From assembly GCA_965226475.1 (NCBI GenBank), contig CBDDDJ010000005.1, forward strand, positions 1,426,001-1,490,000: a DNA stretch of 64,000 bases. Reading direction: 5' to 3'. Position 1 is the first letter of the stretch, and each line of letters opens with the position of its first letter. Below, one piece after another: positions 50,321 through 59,068 of this stretch. The notes beneath the pieces were generated by a model. It was not told the DNA's origin, searched no databases, and saw nothing but the letters and a program-made list of their open reading frames with translations. This stretch comes from JASLMY01 sp965226475 (GTDB taxonomy: Bacteria > Pseudomonadota > Alphaproteobacteria > GCA-2731375). The translations under genes and the position numbers were made by a program.

Positions 50321-51452
50321 ATGCGCGCGGAGACGCAAGCCCTGGTGGACGAGATCCACCAAAGTCTGGCCCTCCTGAGGAGGCATCTTTGACCCCGATG
50401 CCGCCCGGGACCGGCTTTCCGAACTGAACACCGAGATCGAGTCCCCTGATCTCTGGAGCGACCAGGCACGCGCGCAGGCGATGATGCGCGAGCGCACGCA
50501 ACTCGACCAGGCACTCGCCCAATACGGCGCGCTTGCCAGCGAACTGGAGGACGCGGTCGGCCTCATCGAACTGGGCGAGGAGGAAGGCGACGGGGATGTC
50601 GTCGCCGAGGCGGAGGCCCAGATCGCCGAGCTGCACGAGGTCGCGGCCAAGCGCCAGCTGGAGACCCTGCTCTCTGGCGAGGCGGACGGAAACGACTGCT
50701 ACCTCGAGGTCCACGCCGGCGCCGGCGGCACCGAGTCGCAGGACTGGGCGCGGATGCTGATTCGCATGTACGACCGCTGGGCCGACCAGAACAACTTCAA
50801 GACGGCGCTGGTCGAGGAAAGCCCGGGCGAGGAAGCCGGCCTGAAGTCGGCGATCCTCAAGGTCACGGGCGACAACGCCTATGGCTGGCTGAAGACCGAG
50901 AGCGGCGTCCACCGCCTGGTCCGCATCTCGCCCTTCGATGCGAGCGCCCGGCGCCACACGAGTTTCGCCAGCGTCTGGGTCTACCCCGAGGTCGACGACG
51001 ACATCGAGATCGAGATCAACGAGGGCGACCTTCGCGTCGACACCTACCGCGCCTCGGGCGCCGGCGGCCAGCACGTCAACCGCACCGACAGCGCGGTGCG
51101 CATCACCCACGAGCCCTCGGGCATCGTCGTCCAGTGCCAGCAGGAACGCTCCCAGCACAAGAACCGGGCGACGGCGATGAAGATGCTGAAGGCCCGGCTC
51201 TACGAGGCCGAGCTACAACGCCGCGAGGAAGAAAAGCAGGCGCAAGAAGCCCAGAAGACCGACATCGGCTGGGGCCACCAGATCCGTTCCTACGTGCTGC
51301 AGCCCTATCAGATGGTGAAGGACCTCAGGACCGGCGTCGAGCGGGGCGACGCGGGGCGCGTGCTGGACGGCGACATCAATCCCTATCTGGAGGCTTCGCT
51401 CGCCAGCCGCGTCGGCGGCGGCGCGGATAAGGATGGGCAGGCGGCGGAGTAG
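50321..51452 (+). CDS. prfB: Peptide chain release factor 2 (programmed +1 frameshift)
   Basis: RF2 ends translation at UGA and UAA. The start ATG at 50321 follows AAGGAGGCGGC. The first 23 codons end in CTT TGA (stop 50390-50392). Shifting +1 after CTT gives DPDAARDRLSELNTEIESPD and a continuous frame to 51452, in total about 376 residues. The domain 3 motif GAGGQHVNRTDSAVRITHEP carries the GGQ that triggers peptide release, and SPF (RISPFDASARR) is the UGA-reading tripeptide. The second-frame segment alone would lack the N-terminal domain. It follows mrcA after 57 bp. Confidence 0.95.
50379..50392 (+). promoter_or_regulatory. RF2 autoregulatory +1 frameshift site
   Basis: The stretch AGG AGG CAT CTT TGA C has the three standard elements: an internal Shine-Dalgarno-like AGGAGG, the slippery CTT codon and the TGA stop followed by C. 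Low RF2 favours slipping into the full-length frame, giving feedback control. Confidence 0.95.
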
Positions 51453-51496
51453 AAGTCGGAATTCCGAACCCACTTGAACAAGCCGGGACGTAAACC

Positions 51497-52339
51497 ATGA
51501 CCCAGACCGAAAAACGCGTTGCCCTCGTCACCGGGTGCGGCAAGGAGAATGGTATCGGGGCGGCGATCGCCCAGCGGTTGGCGCGGGACGGTTTCATCGT
51601 CGTCGTGACGGACGTGGCGGCGGCGGGCGTCGACAATGACAACACAATTGCGCGGGAGGGCACCGGCTGGCAGGGGCTCGACACGCTCGTTGCCCGAATC
51701 GAGGAGGCGGGCGGCCAGGCGATGAGCCTGACCGGCGACGTCTCGGCGGAGGCGGACGCGCAAAGCCTGGTCGACCGCGCGGTAGAGGCTTACGGCCGTC
51801 TCGACGTATTGGTGAACAACGCCGGCGCGCCGCACGGGCGGGACCGGGGGCAGATCGAGGAGGTGCCGCTCGAGGCCTGGGAGGCGGTGATGGCGATCAA
51901 CGTTCGGGGGCCCTTCCTGATGAGCCGCGCGGTGGTGCCGCACATGAAGGCACGCGGCTGGGGCCGCATCGTCTCCATGGCCTCGGTCGCGGGGATGCAG
52001 CCGCTGCCAGAGCGGGCGGCCTATTGTGCTTCCAAGGCGGCCGTTATCGGCTTCACCCGCTCGCTGGCCCACGACCTGGCGCCGCACGGCATCACCGTCA
52101 ACTGCGTCTGCCCGGGGTCGATCCGCACGGACCGGGCCATCAGCTCGACGCTCCGCGCCGGCTGGAGCGACGTCGACGCGGGCCTGGCGGAGCGGGCCAA
52201 GGCGATCCCCGCTGGGCGCCACGGCCGGCCGGAGGATATCGCCGCGACGGTCGCCCATCTCGCCTCCGTGGACGCCGGCTACATCATCGGCCAGGCGATC
52301 CCGGTCGACGGCGGCGGCCTGCCCGTGAGTGCCTTCTAG
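51497..52339 (+). CDS. SDR-family oxidoreductase
   Basis: A 280-residue short-chain dehydrogenase of the classical FabG-like type. VALVTGCGKENGIGAAIAQR is the cofactor loop with a small insertion (GCGKENGIG), followed by VTDVAAAG, NNAGAPHGRDRG, IVSMASVAGMQPLPERAAYC (catalytic S and Y) with ASKAAVIGF (K), and PGSIRTDRAI. D in VVTDVA suggests NAD preference. The substrate is unknown. It is transcribed in the same direction as prfB and the GST gene, with gaps of 44 and 102 bp. Confidence 0.88.
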   Translation: MTQTEKRVALVTGCGKENGIGAAIAQRLARDGFIVVVTDVAAAGVDNDNTIAREGTGWQGLDTLVARIEEAGGQAMSLTGDVSAEADAQSLVDRAVEAYGRLDVLVNNAGAPHGRDRGQIEEVPLEAWEAVMAINVRGPFLMSRAVVPHMKARGWGRIVSMASVAGMQPLPERAAYCASKAAVIGFTRSLAHDLAPHGITVNCVCPGSIRTDRAISSTLRAGWSDVDAGLAERAKAIPAGRHGRPEDIAATVAHLASVDAGYIIGQAIPVDGGGLPVSAF

Positions 52340-52441
52340 CCTTGTCGGTGCCGGCTCGGCGCATGGTATAGTGCGCGCCCGGCTGCACGCCCGACTGCGA
52401 GGGCGACGGCCTTTCCCCTTCTGAATCAAGGAGATGGCCAG

Positions 52442-53059
52442 GTGATCGAGCTTTATACCTGGAAGACCTCGAACGGCCGCAAGGCCACCATCATGCTGGA
52501 GGAGTGCGGGCTTGCTTACAACCTGCACCCGATCAACATCGCCAAGGACGACCAGTTCACGCCCGAGTTCGTGGCGATCAACCCCAACAGCAAGATCCCG
52601 GCCATGATCGACACCGACGGCCCGAACGGCGAGCCCTATACGGTGATCGAGTCGGGCGCGATGCTGATGTACCTGGCGGAAAAGACCGGCAAGTTCTTGT
52701 CCGACGAGATGGCGGCCCGCCACGAGGTCATCCAGTGGTTAATGTTCCAGATGGGCGGCATCGGCCCGATCTTTGGCCAGGTGCACCACTTCAAGCGCGC
52801 CGCCAAGGAAGAAGTGCCCTATGCCATCAACCGCTACTACACCGAGTGCAAGCGGCTCTACGGCGTGCTGAATGGCCGGCTCGAGGGCCGCGAGTATCTG
52901 GCGGGCGACGTCTCGATCGCCGACTTCGCCACCCTCCCCTGGGTCTTCCGCCACGACTGGCAGGAGGTCGACCTGGCCGAATTCCCGAACGTCGCGCGCT
53001 GGTACGAAACGCTGATGGCCCGGCCCGCGCTGGCGCGCGGCATGGAGCTGCCGGAATAG
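52442..53059 (+). CDS. Glutathione S-transferase (nu-class-like)
   Basis: A 205-residue GST. The N-terminal thioredoxin-like domain begins IELYTWKTSNGRKATIMLEE, with NPNSKIPAMIDTD and VIESGAMLMYLAEKTGKFL (glutathione-binding E-S). The helical C-terminal domain has LMFQMGGIGPIFGQVHHFKR and YLAGDVSIADFATLPWVFRH (N-capping box). The TWKTSNGRK start and the GGIGPIFGQ segment resemble YfcG/YghU-type enzymes with disulfide reductase activity. GTG start after AAGGAGATGGCCAG. It lies 6 bp before the YbaK-like gene and is probably co-translated with it. Confidence 0.9.
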   Translation: MIELYTWKTSNGRKATIMLEECGLAYNLHPINIAKDDQFTPEFVAINPNSKIPAMIDTDGPNGEPYTVIESGAMLMYLAEKTGKFLSDEMAARHEVIQWLMFQMGGIGPIFGQVHHFKRAAKEEVPYAINRYYTECKRLYGVLNGRLEGREYLAGDVSIADFATLPWVFRHDWQEVDLAEFPNVARWYETLMARPALARGMELPE

Positions 53060-53065
53060 TGCCTC

Positions 53066-53569
53066 ATGTCAGAGTTTGAGGGGCGGGAGCCGCTGGAGGG
53101 TGCCTCCGTTGGCCGGGTGCGCGCGGCGCTCGCCACCGCCGGCTCGCGCGCCGAGGTCGTCCGCCTCGCCGCCACCGCGCGATCGGCGGAGGACGCGGCG
53201 GCAAGCATCGGCTGCCCCTTGGGCGCCATCGTCAAATCCCTGGTCTTCCGTGTCGGTGGTCAAACCGTCATGGCCCTGGTGGCAGGCGACCGGCGGCTGG
53301 CGACGGCGGCGCTGCCGGCCGCGCTCGGCCTCGACGGCGAGGTGAAGCGGGCCGACGCCGAGTTGGTACGACGCGCCACCGGCTTCGCCATCGGCGGGGT
53401 GGCGCCGGTCGGTCACGCCACCGCGCTACCCATCGCCATCGACGCCAGCCTCGGCCGCTTCGAGACCATTCACGCCGCCGCCGGCCACCCCCATTGCGTC
53501 TTCGCGACGACGCTCGACGAACTCGTCGCGCTCACCGGCGGAAAAAAGACAACGGCGCTTACATCATAA
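53066..53569 (+). CDS. YbaK/EbsC-type aminoacyl-tRNA deacylase domain protein
   Basis: A 167-residue editing-domain protein (YbaK/ProX superfamily) that would hydrolyse mischarged aminoacyl-tRNAs. The visible core is AASIGCPLGAIVKSLVFRVG with the conserved lysine, VMALVAGDRRLATAALPAAL, and GFAIGGVAPVGHATALPIAI with the GG-x-P/H loop. PHCVFATTLDELVALTGG forms the end. The exact subgroup (Cys-tRNA-Pro or Ala-tRNA-Pro) cannot be set. It is 6 bp downstream of the GST gene. Confidence 0.85.
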   Translation: MSEFEGREPLEGASVGRVRAALATAGSRAEVVRLAATARSAEDAAASIGCPLGAIVKSLVFRVGGQTVMALVAGDRRLATAALPAALGLDGEVKRADAELVRRATGFAIGGVAPVGHATALPIAIDASLGRFETIHAAAGHPHCVFATTLDELVALTGGKKTTALTS

Positions 53570-53661
53570 ACCCGTCGTTAACGAATAACGGACCAAACTC
53601 CCCGTCGACAACAGCCGACACGGACCGGGTTCCGGGCCGACGAAGGGAAGGAGACGTCACA

Positions 53662-53931
53662 ATGGCTCACCATCACCAGGACATCGAGGGGTTCCGCCAT
53701 GCCGCCGAGGCCGGCACCCCGGAGGCGCAGTTCCACCTGGGCCTGATCTACTCGACCGGCTCGGGCCAAGTCCCGCTCGACTACATCATGGCGCATAAGT
53801 GGCTCAACATCGCGGCCCGATCCGGCAACGACGAGGCCGCGGCGCTCCGGCGCGAGGTCGCCGGCGACATGAGCCGCGACGAGATCGCCGAGGCCCAGCG
53901 CCTGGCCCGGGAATGGATCCAGACCCACTAG
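53662..53931 (+). CDS. Small Sel1-repeat protein
   Basis: An 89-residue protein with one and a half Sel1-like repeats (AEAGTPEAQFHLGLIYSTGS, DYIMAHKWLNIAARSGNDEA) and a C-terminal helix (EIAEAQRLAREWIQTH). Strong ribosome binding site GGAAGGAGACGTCACA. Short SLR proteins with the AHKWxNIAAxxG motif are common in Alphaproteobacteria. They probably mediate protein contacts. Confidence 0.82.
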   Translation: MAHHHQDIEGFRHAAEAGTPEAQFHLGLIYSTGSGQVPLDYIMAHKWLNIAARSGNDEAAALRREVAGDMSRDEIAEAQRLAREWIQTH

Positions 53932-54009
53932 CTAGCCCCGCATTTCCCGCCATGCCCGCGGCCTCGCCCGCCGGGAGGGCGAGGAAAGCCGGCGGCGAAA
54001 CGCGCTTGC

Positions 54010-54930
54010 TCACCCCGACGACGTGAGCGCGCGGGCGAAGTCACCGGCATCGAAGGGACGGAGGTCGTCGACCCCCTCGCCGACGCCGACGAAATGGATC
54101 GGCAGGCCGAAGCGGGCGGCGACGGCAACCAGCACGCCGCCGCGGGCGGATCCGTCCAGCTTGGTCATCGCCAGACCCGAGACGGCGGCCACTTCGCGGA
54201 AGACCTCGACCTGGTTGATGGCGTTCTGCCCCGTGGTGGCGTCCAGCACCAGCAGCACGTCGTGCGGCGCGCCCTCGTCGAGCTTGCGGACGACGCGGCC
54301 GACCTTGGCCAGCTCCTCCATCAGGCCCCGCTTGTTCTGCAGCCGGCCGGCGGTATCGATCAGCAACACGTCGGCGTCTATCTGGCGCGCCCGCTGAAGC
54401 GCCTCGTAGGCGACGGCGGCGGCGTCCGCGCCGACGTCGCGGGCCACCACCTCAGCGCCGACCCGCTCCCCCCAGATGCCGAGTTGCTCGATCGCGGCGG
54501 CACGGAAGGTATCGCCCGCCGCCAACACGACCTTGCGTCCCGACTCGATCAACACCTTGGCCATCTTACCGATAGTGGTGGTCTTGCCGGTCCCGTTGAC
54601 GCCGACGACCAGGATCACGTGCGGCCGGTTGGCCGGATCGACGTCTAGAGGACGGGCAACGGGCCCCAGCGTCTCGGCCACCACCTCGGCCAGGGCCTCG
54701 CGGACCTCTTCATCGGTCACGTCCTTGTCGAACTTCTCGGCCTTGAGCCTAGCGGTGACGCCACTCGCCACCACGGGGCCGAGGTCGGCCGCGATCAGCA
54801 GGTCCTCCAGCTCGTCGAGCGCGGCCTGATCCAGTTTGCGCTTGGTGAAGATGACGCTGATCTGCCCGCCCAAGCGGCCGGCGCTGCGACCGAGACCGGC
54901 GGAGAGGCGGGAGAGCCAGCCGCCGCTCAA
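54010..54930 (-). CDS. ftsY: Signal recognition particle receptor FtsY
   Basis: A 306-residue SRP GTPase that docks ribosome-SRP complexes at the membrane. The short N-terminal helix bundle (residues 1-95) lacks the long acidic A-domain of enteric FtsY, as usual in Alphaproteobacteria. The G domain has GVNGTGKTTTIGKMA (G1), DTFRAAAIEQL (insertion box), VLLIDTAGRLQNKRGLMEEL (G3), TKLDGSARGG (G4) and FVGVGEGVDDLRPFDAGDFA. The start overlaps the mtaB stop by 4 bp, the third gene of a dapF-mtaB-ftsY operon. Confidence 0.95.
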   Translation of the reverse strand: MSGGWLSRLSAGLGRSAGRLGGQISVIFTKRKLDQAALDELEDLLIAADLGPVVASGVTARLKAEKFDKDVTDEEVREALAEVVAETLGPVARPLDVDPANRPHVILVVGVNGTGKTTTIGKMAKVLIESGRKVVLAAGDTFRAAAIEQLGIWGERVGAEVVARDVGADAAAVAYEALQRARQIDADVLLIDTAGRLQNKRGLMEELAKVGRVVRKLDEGAPHDVLLVLDATTGQNAINQVEVFREVAAVSGLAMTKLDGSARGGVLVAVAARFGLPIHFVGVGEGVDDLRPFDAGDFARALTSSG

Positions 54931-56171
54931 CGCTCGGGCACTCCGATCAGCCGCTCACCGTCGCTTCCCAGGATCCGCGCCGTCGCCAAGGTGCCCGGCA
55001 CGAGGCCCACCGGCAGATCGACGAGGTCGAATTGTTCCGAGCGGCCGGCGCTCGCCGTCTCCATCACCACGCGCGCCCGGGTGCCGACACGGCCATCCAG
55101 GTGCCGGCATCGCGCCCGCGCGCCCACCTCGCGCAGCCGGGCGGCCCGCTCGCGCCGGACGGACTTCGCCACCGCCGGCATGCGGGCGGCGGGCGTCCCG
55201 GGGCGTTCGGAATAGGCAAAGACGTGGAGATGCACCAGGCCCGCTTCTTCGACAAAGTCAAGCGTGCGGGCGAAGGCGCCCTCGTCCTCGGTCGGAAAGC
55301 CGGCGATGAGATCGGCGCCGAGCGCGATCTCCGGGCGCAATTCCCGCAACCGGCGGCAAAGCGCCAGCGCCTGCACCCGGCCGTGGCGGCGCTTCATCCG
55401 CTTCAGGATCAAATCATCGCCGGCCTGCATGCTGAGGTGGAGGTGCGGCATCAGACGCGGCTCGTCAGCCACCAGGCGCAAGAGATCATCGTCGACCTCG
55501 GCCGGGTCGATGGAACTCAGTCGGAGGCGCGGCAGCTCCGGCACCGCCGCCAACAGGCGGCGCACCATCTGGCCCAGGGGCGGACGCCCCGGCAGGTCGG
55601 TCCCGTAGGAGGTCATGTCGACCCCGGTCAACACGATCTCGTTGTAGCCCCTCGCCACCAGATCCGCGCATTGCTCGACCAGGCGGCCCAGCGGTACGCC
55701 GCGGCTCGGCCCTCGTGCGAAGGGGATGATGCAGAAGGTGCAGCGATGGTCGCAGCCCTGCTGGACCTGGACGAAAGCCCGGGCGCGATCGTCGAAGCCC
55801 TCGACCAGATGGCCGGCGACATCGCGTGCCTCCATGATGTCGTTGACGCGGACCCTGGCCTCGTCGTCCGGCAGGAAGCTCGCCGCTTCCAGCTTTTCGC
55901 GGTTGCCGAGGACGGTCGAAACGCCTTCCATGTCCGCGAAGCGATCGGGCTCCAATTGAGCAGCGCAGCCGGTGACGATCAGGCGCGCGCCTGGCCGCTC
56001 GCGCCGGGCGCGGCGCACCGCCTGGCCCGACTGGCGCACCGCCTCCGCCGTGACCGCGCAGGTATTGACGATCACCGCGTTATGCAGGCCGGCGCGGGCG
56101 GACTGCTGGCGCATCACCTCGCTCTCGAAGATGTTGAGGCGGCAGCCGAGGGTGACGACCTCGAGGCTCAT
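54927..56171 (-). CDS. mtaB: tRNA t6A37 methylthiotransferase MtaB
   Basis: A 414-residue radical-SAM enzyme that turns t6A37 into ms2t6A37 in tRNAs. The N-terminal UPF0004 domain holds three cysteines for the auxiliary cluster (VTLGCRLN, VNTCAVTAEA, VTGCAAQLEP). The radical SAM triad is CDHRCTFC. The C-terminal part has RARVVMETASAGRSEQFDLV, a TRAM-like end. GCRLNIFESE and IDPAEVDDDLL are typical of MtaB rather than MiaB. The start overlaps the dapF stop, and its stop overlaps ftsY. Confidence 0.93.
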   Translation of the reverse strand: MSLEVVTLGCRLNIFESEVMRQQSARAGLHNAVIVNTCAVTAEAVRQSGQAVRRARRERPGARLIVTGCAAQLEPDRFADMEGVSTVLGNREKLEAASFLPDDEARVRVNDIMEARDVAGHLVEGFDDRARAFVQVQQGCDHRCTFCIIPFARGPSRGVPLGRLVEQCADLVARGYNEIVLTGVDMTSYGTDLPGRPPLGQMVRRLLAAVPELPRLRLSSIDPAEVDDDLLRLVADEPRLMPHLHLSMQAGDDLILKRMKRRHGRVQALALCRRLRELRPEIALGADLIAGFPTEDEGAFARTLDFVEEAGLVHLHVFAYSERPGTPAARMPAVAKSVRRERAARLREVGARARCRHLDGRVGTRARVVMETASAGRSEQFDLVDLPVGLVPGTLATARILGSDGERLIGVPER

Positions 56172-57034
56172 GCCGCCCACTCCGGCGCCTGACCCAGGAG
56201 GCGCGCGTCCAGCACGCCGGTGAAGCTGATGGCCACCGGCCCGGTCATCACGACCTGGCCGTCGCTCTCCCGCCAATGGATGGCGAGCCGACCGCCATCG
56301 ACCTCGATCTCCATCTCCCGCTCGGCGAGACCGCGCCGGATCGCGGCGACCCCGGTGGCGCAGGCACCCGACCCGCAGGCCCACGTCAGGCCGGCGCCCC
56401 GCTCCCACACCTTGAGGCGGATATCGCGGCGATCCCGCACCTGGGCGATGGAGATGTTGGCGCGCTCGGGGAATAGGGGATGGTGTTCTAGCATTGGGCC
56501 CACGGTGGCGATATCGACATCCTCGACGTTCTCCACGAAGAAGACCGCGTGCGGATTGCCCATCGAAAGCGCCACGGGATCGGCCAGCACCGGCTGGCTC
56601 GCCGGGCCGATTTGGAGATCGACATGCAGCGTGTCCATCGCCTCGGCGAGTGGCACCTCGGACCATTCGAGGCCGGGCACGCCCATGGCGACGGAAACGG
56701 TGCCGGCGGGCCCCCGCTCGCCCACCAAGACGCCGGCCAGGGTCTCGATCGTCATGCGATCTCGGCCGAGTTCGTTCATCATCAGGGCTGCGACGCAGCG
56801 CGCGCCGTTGCCGCAGGCCTCGACCTCGCCGCCGTCACTGTTGCGAATCCGCATGAAGACGTCCGCCGCCTCGGACGGCTCGACCAGGATGAACTGGTCG
56901 CAGCCGACGCCCATCCGACGGTCGGCGATCCGGCGCGCGGCGGCACGATCGAGCGTCAGCGGCCGCTCGCGCGCGTCAACCACCACGAAATCGTTGCCGA
57001 GCCCGTGCATCTTGATAAAGCTTCGCTCGTTCAT
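56168..57034 (-). CDS. dapF: Diaminopimelate epimerase
   Basis: A 288-residue PLP-independent epimerase that interconverts LL- and meso-diaminopimelate for lysine and peptidoglycan. The two catalytic cysteines lie in EACGNGARCVAALM and TWACGSGACATGVAA. FIKMHGLGNDFVVVDAR is the usual N-terminus, and SMGNPHAVFFVENV is also conserved. ATG 57034 opens the dapF-mtaB-ftsY operon. It diverges from ffh with about 200 bp between the starts. Confidence 0.95.
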   Translation of the reverse strand: MNERSFIKMHGLGNDFVVVDARERPLTLDRAAARRIADRRMGVGCDQFILVEPSEAADVFMRIRNSDGGEVEACGNGARCVAALMMNELGRDRMTIETLAGVLVGERGPAGTVSVAMGVPGLEWSEVPLAEAMDTLHVDLQIGPASQPVLADPVALSMGNPHAVFFVENVEDVDIATVGPMLEHHPLFPERANISIAQVRDRRDIRLKVWERGAGLTWACGSGACATGVAAIRRGLAEREMEIEVDGGRLAIHWRESDGQVVMTGPVAISFTGVLDARLLGQAPEWAA

Positions 57035-57106
57035 GGGCGGGGATATACGCCCAAAGCCATGGTAAATCCAGGCTTGTCGCACGCTGGCGCGCACTTGGCG
57101 CCCTCG

Positions 57107-57136
57107 CTTGACAGGTCCCGGTACCGCGCCTAAATA
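57107..57136 (+). promoter_or_regulatory. Predicted sigma70-type promoter of ffh
   Basis: CTTGAC (57107-57112) and TAAATA (57131-57136) with an 18-bp spacer (17 bp if CTAAAT is counted) match the alphaproteobacterial housekeeping promoter pattern. It lies 100 bp before the ffh start in the gap to divergent dapF. Confidence 0.5.
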
Positions 57137-57236
57137 GCGGGGCCTTTCGACGCTGGCGCCCTTTCTGGCTCCGGCCCTTTTGCCGTGGGGTTGGCGCGGG
57201 CCACCGGCATCGGAACAACAAGGGGCGGAAATCGCG

Positions 57237-58580
57237 ATGTTCGACAGCCTTTCAGGCCGTCTGGGCGAGGTACTCGAGCGCTTGACGAAGCGCGGCGTCC
57301 TCCAGGAGGGGGACGTCGACGCGGCGATGCGCGAGGTGCGCCTAGCGCTGCTGGAGGCGGACGTCGCCCTTCCCGTCGCCCGCGACTTCATCGAAAAGAC
57401 GCGCGCGCGAGCCGTCGGCCAGGAGGTGCTGCGCTCCGTCACCCCGGGCCAGATGGTGGTCAAGATCGTCCACGACGAACTGGTGGTCATGCTGGGCGAG
57501 GAGAGTGCGGAGCTCGACCTGAACGCCCCGCCGCCCGTCGCCGTATTAATGGTGGGCCTCCAGGGCTCCGGCAAGACGACGACGACGGCCAAGATCGCCA
57601 AGCGCCTGGTCGAGCGCGATCGCAAGCGGGTGCTGATGGCCTCGCTCGACACGCGCCGGCCAGCCGCGCGGGAACAGCTGAAGATCCTGGGCGAGCAGGC
57701 TGGCGTGCCGACCCTGCCGATCGTCGAGGGGCAGACCCCGGTCGCCATCGCCGATCGGGCGATACAGGCGGCGAAGCTGCAAGGCATCGACGTCGTGATA
57801 CTGGATACCGCCGGCCGCCTCGCGATCGACGAAGCGTTGATGGCCGAGGTCGCCGAGGTCAAAATGGCGAGCGGGGCCCACGAGACCCTGCTGGTGGCCG
57901 ATGCGCTGACCGGCCAGGATGCGGTGAACGTCGCCGACAATTTCAACAAGCGCGTCGGCCTGACCGGCATCGTGTTGACACGGGTCGACGGCGACGGGCG
58001 CGGCGGCGCCGCGCTTTCGATGCGGGCGGTCACCGGCTGCCCGATCAAGTTGATGGGCGTCGGCGAGCAGTTGGACGCGCTTGAAGGATTCCACCCCGAG
58101 CGGATCGCTGGCCGCATCCTCGGCATGGGCGACGTCGTCGGCCTGGTCGAGAAGGCGGCGGAGACGATCGAGGAGGAAGAGGCCGAGAAGCTCGCCGCCA
58201 AGGTAAGCAAGGGCCAGTTCGACCTTGAGGATATGCTGGGCCAACTGCGCCAGATTACCCGCATGGGCGGGCTCGAGGGCCTGATGGGCATGCTACCGGG
58301 CGTCGGCAAGATCAAGCAGCAGATGGCCAACGCCAAGATCGACCCCACCATGATCCGCCGGCAGGAGGCTATCATCCTCTCGATGACGCCGGGCGAGCGG
58401 CACAATCCGAAGGTGATACATGCCTCGCGCAAGCGCCGGATCGCCACCGGATCGGGCACCTCGGTGCAGGAAATCAACAAGCTGCTGAAGCAGCACAAGC
58501 AGATGGTCACGACCATGAAGAAGGTCAACAAACTCGGCAAGCGCGGCCTGATGCGCCACGGCCTGCCCGGCCTGTCATGA
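57237..58580 (+). CDS. ffh: Signal recognition particle protein Ffh (SRP54)
   Basis: A 447-residue SRP GTPase that binds 4.5S RNA and signal peptides. The N domain (ALLEADVALPVARDFIEKTR) precedes the G domain with GLQGSGKTTTTAKIAKRL, DTRRPAAREQLKILGEQ, VVILDTAGRLAIDEALM and TRVDGDGRGGAALS. The M domain has MGGLEGLMGMLPGV, the Met-rich finger loop, and SMTPGERHNPKVIHASRKRR, then IATGSGTSVQEINKLLKQHK for RNA binding. Start ATG at 57237. Its partner FtsY is encoded nearby on the other strand. Confidence 0.96.
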   Translation: MFDSLSGRLGEVLERLTKRGVLQEGDVDAAMREVRLALLEADVALPVARDFIEKTRARAVGQEVLRSVTPGQMVVKIVHDELVVMLGEESAELDLNAPPPVAVLMVGLQGSGKTTTTAKIAKRLVERDRKRVLMASLDTRRPAAREQLKILGEQAGVPTLPIVEGQTPVAIADRAIQAAKLQGIDVVILDTAGRLAIDEALMAEVAEVKMASGAHETLLVADALTGQDAVNVADNFNKRVGLTGIVLTRVDGDGRGGAALSMRAVTGCPIKLMGVGEQLDALEGFHPERIAGRILGMGDVVGLVEKAAETIEEEEAEKLAAKVSKGQFDLEDMLGQLRQITRMGGLEGLMGMLPGVGKIKQQMANAKIDPTMIRRQEAIILSMTPGERHNPKVIHASRKRRIATGSGTSVQEINKLLKQHKQMVTTMKKVNKLGKRGLMRHGLPGLS

Positions 58581-58626
58581 ACGACGGGCCGACTGGACGA
58601 CGAATATATAAAAGGACTGGCAACAG

Positions 58627-59034
58627 ATGACCCTGAAGATCCGACTGGCCCGAGGCGGCGCCAAGAAGCGTCCGCACTACCGCATTGTCGTGGCGGATTC
58701 CCGCTCACCCCGCGACGGCCGCTTCATCGAGCGCATCGGCACCTACGATCCGCTGCTGCCGAAGGATCATGCCGCTTCATCGAGCGCACGGCATCCGCTG
58801 CTGCCGAAGGATCGGGTAACGCTGCGGGAAGAGCGGATCCGCTACTGGCTGAGCCAGGGCGCGCAGCCGACGGACCGGGTCGCCGGTTTCCTTGGCCAAG
58901 CGGAGATCATTCCCATGCCGGCGCGACGCGACAATCCGCAAAAGGCCAAGCCGAAGGCCAAGGCCCAGGCTCGCCTTGACGCAGCGGCGGAAGCCGCCGC
59001 CCCCGCCGACGGCGAGGCGAGCGCCGAGGCCTGA
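58627..59034 (+). CDS. rpsP: 30S ribosomal protein S16 with internal insertion
   Basis: A 135-residue S16, a small-subunit assembly protein. TLKIRLARGGAKKRPHYRIV, then VADSRSPRDGRFIERIGTYD and RVTLREERIRYWLSQGAQPT, then DRVAGFL are the family core. Between LLPKD and RVTLREE lies an extra segment of about 15 residues (HAASSSARHPLLPKD) that comes from an imperfect tandem duplication of the preceding 51 bp read in another frame. The C-terminal tail is Ala/Lys-rich, as in many alphaproteobacterial S16 proteins. First gene of the rpsP-rimM-trmD-rplS cluster, 46 bp after ffh. Confidence 0.95.
   Translation: MTLKIRLARGGAKKRPHYRIVVADSRSPRDGRFIERIGTYDPLLPKDHAASSSARHPLLPKDRVTLREERIRYWLSQGAQPTDRVAGFLGQAEIIPMPARRDNPQKAKPKAKAQARLDAAAEAAAPADGEASAEA
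58718..58813 (+). repeat. Imperfect tandem duplication inside rpsP
   Basis: GCCGCTTCATCGAGCGCA begins at 58718 and again at 58771, and both copies end in CCGCTGCTGCCGAAGGATC (58768 and 58813). Copy one is 51 bp, copy two 43 bp because 8 bp are lost. The net insertion is 45 bp, so the S16 frame is restored after the duplicate. Confidence 0.85.
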
Positions 59035-59068
59035 GCCCCGGCCGAGTGATGAGGGACGTTTGGGGACC

